Assembly: GCA_035559535.1 (NCBI GenBank)
Contig: DATMBG010000058.1
Span: 186,001 to 250,000, forward strand
Length of the DNA stretch: 64,000 bases
Direction: 5' to 3'
Origin: Candidatus Limnocylindrales bacterium
GTDB lineage: Bacteria; Moduliflexota; Moduliflexia; Moduliflexales; JAUQPW01
Positions within the stretch are counted from its first letter, which is position 1, and every line of letters starts with the position of its first letter. The translations under genes and the position numbers were made by a program. A model generated the notes under the pieces. That model searched no databases. It had not been told where the DNA came from and saw only the letters and a list, made by a program, of their open reading frames with translations. Of this stretch, positions 59,099 through 64,000 are shown piece by piece.

Positions 59099-60034
59099 TC
59101 AAGATTTCCTATCGAGTCCTTGAGGTCTAAAAATCATCAGAATCATCAGTAAGAGACCAAAGAAAAGCATGCGATACAGGCGAAATTCCCGGAGGATTTC
59201 AGGGAGGATAACCAGGATTCCGGCGCCGATAAGGATTCCGACTAGATTTCCCATTCCACCCAAAATGACCATGCAAAGGATGTTGACCGATTCATAGAAC
59301 AGGAAATTTTCTGGAAACACGGATCGTTGCCAGGAGGCCAGAATACTCCCGCCCATTCCGGCGAAGGATGCTCCTATGGCAAAAGCCTGGAGTTTGGCAA
59401 CGGTTATGTTAATTCCCATGGCCTGTGCCGCGATCTCATCTTCCCGAATGGCCCCCCAGGCCCAGCCGATCCGAGAGTGGTTCAGTCGGTGGGAGACCAG
59501 CAATGTCAGCAAAAGGAATCCCAGAATGAGGTAATAATATTCCAGGTTATGGGTAAATACATAGGGGCCTATTTTAGGCGGATCGATGCTTAAAATGCCG
59601 TTAACCCCATTGGTGATGTTGACAGGCCTATCCAGATTAATAAGCAGGATGTAGGTAATTTCTCCAAATCCAAGGGTTACAATCGCCAGGTAGTCGCCTC
59701 GAAGTCGCAGGGTAGGGGCTCCCAAAAGAATTCCGAAGATAGCCGTTACCAGAACCGTCACCGGTAGGGCTACCCAAAAAGGTAAGTGAATATCAAAGTG
59801 AGGGGAAGCCAGAAAGGCATAAACATAAGAGCCGATACCGTAAAAAGCCACATACCCCAGGTCCAATAGTCCGGCAAATCCTACGACAATATTGAGTCCC
59901 AAGGCCAACATGGCATAAAGCCCAACCCGAGCCAGAACTCCTATCCAATAATCATTGGGTAGGAACAAGGGTAGAATAAGAGCCAGAACCAGGGCTATCC
60001 CAACTTTGAGATAAGGATTCCAGGAGGTTTTCAT
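59099..60034 (-). CDS. livM: Branched-chain amino acid ABC transporter permease LivM
   Basis: A 311-residue permease. The family opening region ALGLNIVVGFAGLLDLGYVA, the RLRGDYLAIVTLGFGEI loop that contacts the ATPase, and SRIGWAWGAIREDEIAAQAM are all present. With LivH it forms the membrane channel of a high-affinity importer of leucine, isoleucine, valine or related compounds such as amides and urea. It is the last liv gene here, 6 bases after livF, an order that differs from the usual H-M-G-F. Confidence 0.94.
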   Translation of the reverse strand: MKTSWNPYLKVGIALVLALILPLFLPNDYWIGVLARVGLYAMLALGLNIVVGFAGLLDLGYVAFYGIGSYVYAFLASPHFDIHLPFWVALPVTVLVTAIFGILLGAPTLRLRGDYLAIVTLGFGEITYILLINLDRPVNITNGVNGILSIDPPKIGPYVFTHNLEYYYLILGFLLLTLLVSHRLNHSRIGWAWGAIREDEIAAQAMGINITVAKLQAFAIGASFAGMGGSILASWQRSVFPENFLFYESVNILCMVILGGMGNLVGILIGAGILVILPEILREFRLYRMLFFGLLLMILMIFRPQGLDRKS

Positions 60035-60040
60035 GGTCTT

Positions 60041-60763
60041 CTATTCTTCTCCTAAATAGGCCTTTCGAACGGCTTCGCTTTTTAACAAATTTTCGGCCGT
60101 ATCGTGGAGAATCATCTCCCCATTTTGCAAAACATATCCCCGATGGGCAATGGAAAGGGCCATATTTGCATTCTGTTCTACTAAAAGGATAGTAATACCT
60201 TGCCGATTAATTTCTTGGATCGTCTCAAAGACTTTTTCTACAAAAAGAGGGGATAGTCCCATAGAAGGTTCGTCCATCAAAATCAATCGAGGTCTTGCCA
60301 TCAGAGCTCGACCCATGGCCAGCATCTGTTGTTCTCCGCCGCTGAGGGTTCCTCCCAATTGATTTTCCCGTTCCTTGAGTCGGGGAAACAGCTTATAAAC
60401 CTTTTCCAGGTCTTCTAAGATACTTTGAGGAGGCTCCTTCCGGCGTACAAAGGCCCCTAACTCCAGGTTCTCCCGGACCGTCATCCGAGAGAAGATACGA
60501 CGGGCTTCTGGAACCCGGGCAATTCCCATACTTACAATCTTCTCGGTGGGAAGCCCATCGATCCGCTTACCTTCGAACTCAATGGTTCCCTGAACCGGTT
60601 TGACAATGCCCAAGATTGTTTTCATGGTGGTGGTTTTGCCAGAAGCATTTCCACCCAACAGAGAAACAATCTCACCGGGATAAATATGCAGATTGATCCT
60701 TTTCAGGACCTGGATAGGTCCATAATAGGTTACCACATTGGTGAGATTAAGCATCTTTTCCAA
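60041..60763 (-). CDS. livF: Branched-chain amino acid ABC transporter ATPase LivF
   Basis: A 240-residue ATPase with the short LivF architecture: Walker A GGNASGKTT, ARVPEARRIFSRMTVRENL, signature LSGGEQQMLAMGRAL and Walker B LILMDEPSMGLSP. The ASGK Walker A is a mild variant of the usual NGAGKT. The ATG at 60763 overlaps livG by 17 bases, which suggests translational coupling; an ATG three codons later is also possible. Confidence 0.95.
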   Translation of the reverse strand: MEKMLNLTNVVTYYGPIQVLKRINLHIYPGEIVSLLGGNASGKTTTMKTILGIVKPVQGTIEFEGKRIDGLPTEKIVSMGIARVPEARRIFSRMTVRENLELGAFVRRKEPPQSILEDLEKVYKLFPRLKERENQLGGTLSGGEQQMLAMGRALMARPRLILMDEPSMGLSPLFVEKVFETIQEINRQGITILLVEQNANMALSIAHRGYVLQNGEMILHDTAENLLKSEAVRKAYLGEE

Positions 60764-61538
60764 GTCCTGCTCTCCTCCCTAAATAAGCTTCAATGACTTT
60801 TTCATTTCGCCGTACTTCTTCAAAAACGCCTTCTGCTATTTTTACTCCGTGATCCAGGGCTATGACATGTTCGCAAATCCCCTTGACAATGGTCATATCG
60901 TGCTCGATGAGCAAAATGGTTATGCCATGGTCTCGGATTTTCTTAATATCCGCCATTAGCTCCCGACTTTCTTGAGGATTCATGCCGGCTGCAGGCTCAT
61001 CGAGGAGAAGCAGAGTGGGATGGGTTGCCAAAGCCCGGGCGATTTCTAACCGACGGCGATTCGCATAAGAGAGCGTCCAGGCCAAATCGTTTCTCTTATC
61101 TATCAGGCGCGTTCCGAAAATTTCTAAGAGCTGGGTCGCTTTCTCTTTGACCTCTTTTTGTTCCCTTTGGGTAGCAGGGGTTCGAAGAATACTTCCCCAA
61201 ATCCCGCTTCGGGTACGGCAATGGAATCCTACCAGTACATTTTCCAGAACGGTCATCTTGTTAAAAAGCCTCTGGTTCTGGAAGGTTCTGGCAATCCCCA
61301 AAGCGGTAATTTGATGGGGCTTTAAGTGTGCCAGATCATAGCGGTTTTCTTTAAAAAAAATGTGCCCCTCTGTAACCGGAAGGAGTCCTGTAATAAGGTT
61401 GAACAGGGTGGTCTTTCCGGACCCATTGGGACCAATAAGACCTACAATTTCCCCCTCTTTCAGGGTAAAGTTTAAGGCATTGATCGCCCGTAATCCCCCA
61501 AAATCTTTGGTCAAGTTTTGTACTTCAAGCAGTGCCAA
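60747..61538 (-). CDS. livG: Branched-chain amino acid ABC transporter ATPase LivG
   Basis: A 263-residue ATPase with Walker A GPNGSGKTT, the long insertion after the Q-loop (ARTFQNQRLFNKMTVLENVL) typical of LivG, signature segment LSYANRRRLEIARAL, which has Tyr-Ala in place of the usual Gly-Gly of LSGG as in many LivGs, and Walker B LLLLDEPAAGMNPQE. It forms a heterodimer with LivF. A 206-base gap with repeat-like sequence separates it from livH, so an internal promoter is possible. Confidence 0.95.
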   Translation of the reverse strand: MALLEVQNLTKDFGGLRAINALNFTLKEGEIVGLIGPNGSGKTTLFNLITGLLPVTEGHIFFKENRYDLAHLKPHQITALGIARTFQNQRLFNKMTVLENVLVGFHCRTRSGIWGSILRTPATQREQKEVKEKATQLLEIFGTRLIDKRNDLAWTLSYANRRRLEIARALATHPTLLLLDEPAAGMNPQESRELMADIKKIRDHGITILLIEHDMTIVKGICEHVIALDHGVKIAEGVFEEVRRNEKVIEAYLGRRAGLGKDA

Positions 61539-61744
61539 TTCTCAGCAAGTTCACCGCAAAAACCCAGGAGACCTGAGAAGGAGCATTAAAAGCGGAGACC
61601 CAGGGGCTCGGAAATTATCCCTGCCTCCCCAGGTCTTTTATATTCTGCTGCAGTTCATAAATGCTGTCTCATTGCAAGAAACGCTAGCAAAGTATTAATC
61701 TCCGCGTCCTGTTTTCTTCGGGTCTTTGCAGTAAAAATGGCCGT
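61539..61744. other. Gap within the liv operon with repeat-like sequence
   Basis: This 206-base gap contains facing tracts such as TTCACCGCAAAAACCCAGGA and, on the opposite strand, TTTACTGCAAAGACCCGAAG. This is low-complexity sequence of the type found elsewhere between genes here. No reading frame or terminator with T-run was found. Confidence 0.35.
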
Positions 61745-62692
61745 TTAAATTTTTTTCCACTCGGCCAGGGTTTCTCCTAAAAGGCCGGTTGGTTTAAAGA
61801 TCAAAGTCAGGATCAAAACCACAAAGGTTACCACATCCCGGTAAGCTGGATTTAAAAAAGTGACTCCCAGGCTTTCAATAATTCCCAGGGTCAGTCCTCC
61901 TATCATGGCTCCTTGAATATTTCCGATTCCTCCCAGGACGGCTGCCGTAAAGGCTTTAAGTCCGGCTGAGTAACCCATAAAGAAATCGATCTGGGTATAG
62001 TAAATGCCGATGAGAACGCCGGCTGCACCTCCTAAAGCGGAGCCGATTAAGAACGTCAAGGAGATAATCCGATTGATAGGGATCCCCATAGAGCTTGCCA
62101 TTTCCCGGTCTTCCGCTACAGCTCGCATAGCACGTCCCAGTGTGGTTCTATGAACCAGGTAATAAAGCCCCATCATGATTCCCAACGAGACCAGGGTGAT
62201 AACGATAACAATGGCAGATATATTCACCCCTCCCACCTGAATTCTCCAGGAGGGTGGGAAGAGGAGCCGGCTACTGTAAACCTTCATGCGGGCTCCCTGG
62301 GTAAGCATAACGGCATTTTGTAGGAAGATAGAAGCTCCAATGGCACTGATTAGAGGGGCAAGTCGGGAAGCTCCCCGTTTATAAAGGGGACGATAAGCTA
62401 AAAACTCCAGAGTTACTCCAACAAACGCAGATCCCAGCATGGCGATTCCTAACAACAAGGGGAGAACCCAAATAGGATGGAGAAAGGATAGCTTTAGGGA
62501 CAAAAGCCAGGTGAGAACCCCCCAACCCAGGTAAGCCCCGATCATAAAAACCTCCCCATGGGCAAAATTGATCATGAACAGGATCCCATAAACCATGGTA
62601 TATCCCAGGGCGATCAATCCATACACGCTCCCCAGGGCGAATCCAAAGACCAGTTGTTGGGGAAGAATTTGAAGAGTCTGTTCAAAATTCAT
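61745..62692 (-). CDS. livH: Branched-chain amino acid ABC transporter permease LivH
   Basis: A 315-residue permease. Family features are GSVYGLIALGYTMVYGILFM followed by INFAHGEVFMIGAY, RPLYKRGASRLAPLISAIG, the EDREMASSMGIPINR loop and FTAAVLGGIGNIQGAMIGG. It is a membrane partner of LivM. Its ATG shares one base with the livK stop (TAATG), indicating translational coupling with the binding protein. Confidence 0.95.
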   Translation of the reverse strand: MNFEQTLQILPQQLVFGFALGSVYGLIALGYTMVYGILFMINFAHGEVFMIGAYLGWGVLTWLLSLKLSFLHPIWVLPLLLGIAMLGSAFVGVTLEFLAYRPLYKRGASRLAPLISAIGASIFLQNAVMLTQGARMKVYSSRLLFPPSWRIQVGGVNISAIVIVITLVSLGIMMGLYYLVHRTTLGRAMRAVAEDREMASSMGIPINRIISLTFLIGSALGGAAGVLIGIYYTQIDFFMGYSAGLKAFTAAVLGGIGNIQGAMIGGLTLGIIESLGVTFLNPAYRDVVTFVVLILTLIFKPTGLLGETLAEWKKI

Positions 62693-63888
62693 TATTTCAC
62701 CACAATGGTCTTCACCTGCTCAAAGGCATTATTTTTGACCTGGTAAAAGTAAATAACTCCTCCGGCCACATCCCCTTTTTCATCAAAGGAGATGGGAACC
62801 CCCAGAATTCCTCTATAATCCTTTGTGGCACGGACTGCATCCCGGATAGCTGCACGATCGGCCTTACCGACCTTTTGAATAGCCGTCAGGATAATATTTG
62901 CGGCTTCATAAGCCAGAGGACCATAAGAACTTAAAGGTCCGTATTGGGCTTCAAATTTTTTAACAAATTCGGCGGCTTCAGGAACTTTTCTCATATCCGG
63001 AGCCAGAAAACTTACGTAATTTCCCTCTGCAGCTCCTCCGGAAGCCTGAATATAATCCACAGGCTCAAATTGACCATCGGGCCCAATCATACGAACATCC
63101 AGGCCCACCTCCGGCAGTTGCTTAGCCATCAGGGAAGCCTCTGGTGACCATAGGCTGGCATAAATGACCTGTACATCTTTCGGAACGGTTCCCAGTATGG
63201 AACGGAGGTCTTTATCTCCGGCCTTAATAACAAAACGAAAGGTTTGGGCTCCCAACTCTTTAGCTTTTTTCTCGAATTCATCGGCGGCTCCCCGAGGCCC
63301 AGTCGTTCCATCGTCAAAGATAGCAATTTTTTTGGCTTTTAGCTCTTCCACTGCAAAGATAGCCCCTGCAGGACCCTGGGCATCATCCCGTGCACAAACG
63401 CGGTTGACAACCTTCAGGCCTCGATCCGTCACCTTAGGATTGGTACATCCGGGGGAGATCATAACCAGATTGGCAGCCTCAAATTTTTCCGATGCAGGAA
63501 TACAGGTTACACTGGTTATTCCATAAACTACTCCCATGACCGCCGGATCCGCTATGATTTTTTCAGCTGCGGTAACTCCCATTTGGGGATTTCCCTGATC
63601 ATCGGCTTCCAGAACCTCAATCCTGGCTCCCAGTACACCCCCCCGTTCATTCCATTCCTCAGCAGCCAGCTTAACTGCGTTGGCCACCTCTTGCCCCTGT
63701 TTAGCCAGAGGACCTGTCAGGGGAATTCCCACCGCAATCTTAATGACCTCTGTAGCATAAGAAGTTTCTAAAACCAGCGTCATCTGAACAAGAAAGCTTA
63801 AAGCTAAAGCAAGAATCCTTAAAATTCTCGGAGAATTCTGAGTTTTTTTCATGGCTCTTAAAACCATACAGCGTAATGTATAAAACAT
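62692..63888 (-). CDS. livK: Branched-chain amino acid ABC transporter substrate-binding protein (LivK type)
   Basis: A 398-residue periplasmic binding protein of the Leu/Ile/Val family. An N-terminal signal region ends near SYA45, followed by mature VIKIAVGIPLTGPLAKQGQE. Ligand-lobe blocks are VVYGITSVTCIPASEKFEAA, VMISPGCTNPKVT and SSYGPLAYEAANIIL. The cysteines in SVTC and SPGC are unusual for the family and could form a disulfide. AGGAGG lies 11 bases before ATG 63888 and AAAGG closer; an ATG 12 codons later (MKKTQNSPRIL) would give a more standard signal peptide. First gene of the liv cluster. Confidence 0.92.
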   Translation of the reverse strand: MFYTLRCMVLRAMKKTQNSPRILRILALALSFLVQMTLVLETSYATEVIKIAVGIPLTGPLAKQGQEVANAVKLAAEEWNERGGVLGARIEVLEADDQGNPQMGVTAAEKIIADPAVMGVVYGITSVTCIPASEKFEAANLVMISPGCTNPKVTDRGLKVVNRVCARDDAQGPAGAIFAVEELKAKKIAIFDDGTTGPRGAADEFEKKAKELGAQTFRFVIKAGDKDLRSILGTVPKDVQVIYASLWSPEASLMAKQLPEVGLDVRMIGPDGQFEPVDYIQASGGAAEGNYVSFLAPDMRKVPEAAEFVKKFEAQYGPLSSYGPLAYEAANIILTAIQKVGKADRAAIRDAVRATKDYRGILGVPISFDEKGDVAGGVIYFYQVKNNAFEQVKTIVVK

Positions 63889-63945
63889 AGCCTTTAAAAC
63901 CTCCTATTTATGACGCTTTGTTTACTTGGTTTTGCTTGACTTTTA

Positions 63946-64000
63946 GACGACCCCCCCCGGTTCCTCTCCCACGCTGCGGGCGAGGGGAGTTGAGGAGTTG
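63946..64000. repeat. GC-rich dispersed repeat at the right edge
   Basis: CCCCCCCCGGTTCCTCTCCC followed by ACGCTGCGGGCGAGGGGAGT. This is another member of the intergenic CCCTCTCCC-ACGC-GGGAGAGG family, cut by the window edge. Confidence 0.6.

Noticed and set aside
1-64000. tRNA, rRNA, transposase, integrase, toxin-antitoxin or CRISPR loci
   Set aside because: I looked for T-loop-like sequences, transposase-like motifs and repeat-spacer patterns and saw none that I could support.

Overview
This 64 kb window comes from the chromosome of a bacterium that I cannot place confidently. Base composition is moderate. The envelope features fit a Gram-negative cell: a lipoprotein, a TolQ/ExbB-type protein, an AttH-like lipocalin with an FtsX permease, and Sec and Tat substrate-binding proteins. 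There are no rRNA, tRNA, phage or transposase genes. Many intergenic gaps are packed with dispersed GC-rich palindromic or low-complexity repeats, as in some large environmental genomes, so an uncultured lineage is a reasonable guess.

Layout. 1-5.4 kb (minus strand): end of an acylphosphatase, a MoeB/ThiF-type E1 enzyme, peptide deformylase, RNA 3'-phosphate cyclase, a DUF362 protein and an AlaC-type aminotransferase. 5.4-8.9 kb: a repeat-filled gap, a PAS histidine kinase and a cysteine desulfurase. 8.9-13.1 kb (minus): an unusual three-gene cluster. Two of its proteins share an unnamed N-terminal module of about 95 residues but carry different C-termini (glycine-zipper membrane domain, right-handed beta-helix); the third is a membrane-anchored SUMF1/FGE-fold protein. 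13.6-13.8 kb (minus): a short glutaredoxin-like selenoprotein gene with an in-frame UGA and a SECIS-like hairpin. 13.9-20.8 kb: a mandelate-racemase-like enzyme divergent from a complete BMP-type ABC uptake system (ATPase, two permeases, binding protein), then a pirin. 21-27.2 kb: Nudix hydrolase, MsrA, polysaccharide deacetylase and a giant fused indolepyruvate:ferredoxin oxidoreductase. 27.4-31 kb (minus): a carbohydrate ABC importer. 31-38 kb: a membrane/winged-helix protein, thioesterase, MacB/LolD-type ATPase, SDR, MobA-like nucleotidyltransferase, phosphoribosyltransferase, IMP dehydrogenase, a membrane protein and a lipoprotein. 38-42.7 kb: a second carbohydrate ABC importer with an MLE-type enolase-superfamily enzyme and a Tat-exported binding protein. 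42.8-48.8 kb: a chlorite-dismutase-family heme protein, RNase Z-like hydrolase, zinc alcohol dehydrogenase, ornithine-cyclodeaminase-like enzyme, Ppx/GppA and a peroxiredoxin. 48.9-58 kb: AttH-like protein, FtsX permease, YdjM-like protein, MutS and ExbB/TolQ. 58.4-64 kb (minus): a membrane protein and a complete Liv-type branched-chain amino acid importer.

How it fits together. Four ABC uptake systems, two of them beside enolase-superfamily enzymes, together with 2-oxoacid, thioester and alcohol/amino-acid dehydrogenase-type enzymes, point to scavenging of organic acids, sugars and amino acids. MsrA, the peroxiredoxin and the selenoprotein give a thiol/selenol redox component.

The most notable observations are the hidden selenoprotein; two genes whose best start may be an ATT codon; the modular cluster at 9-13 kb; and dispersed repeats that appear to have been captured in frame inside inter-domain linkers of several proteins. 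Functional names rest on motif recognition without database searches.
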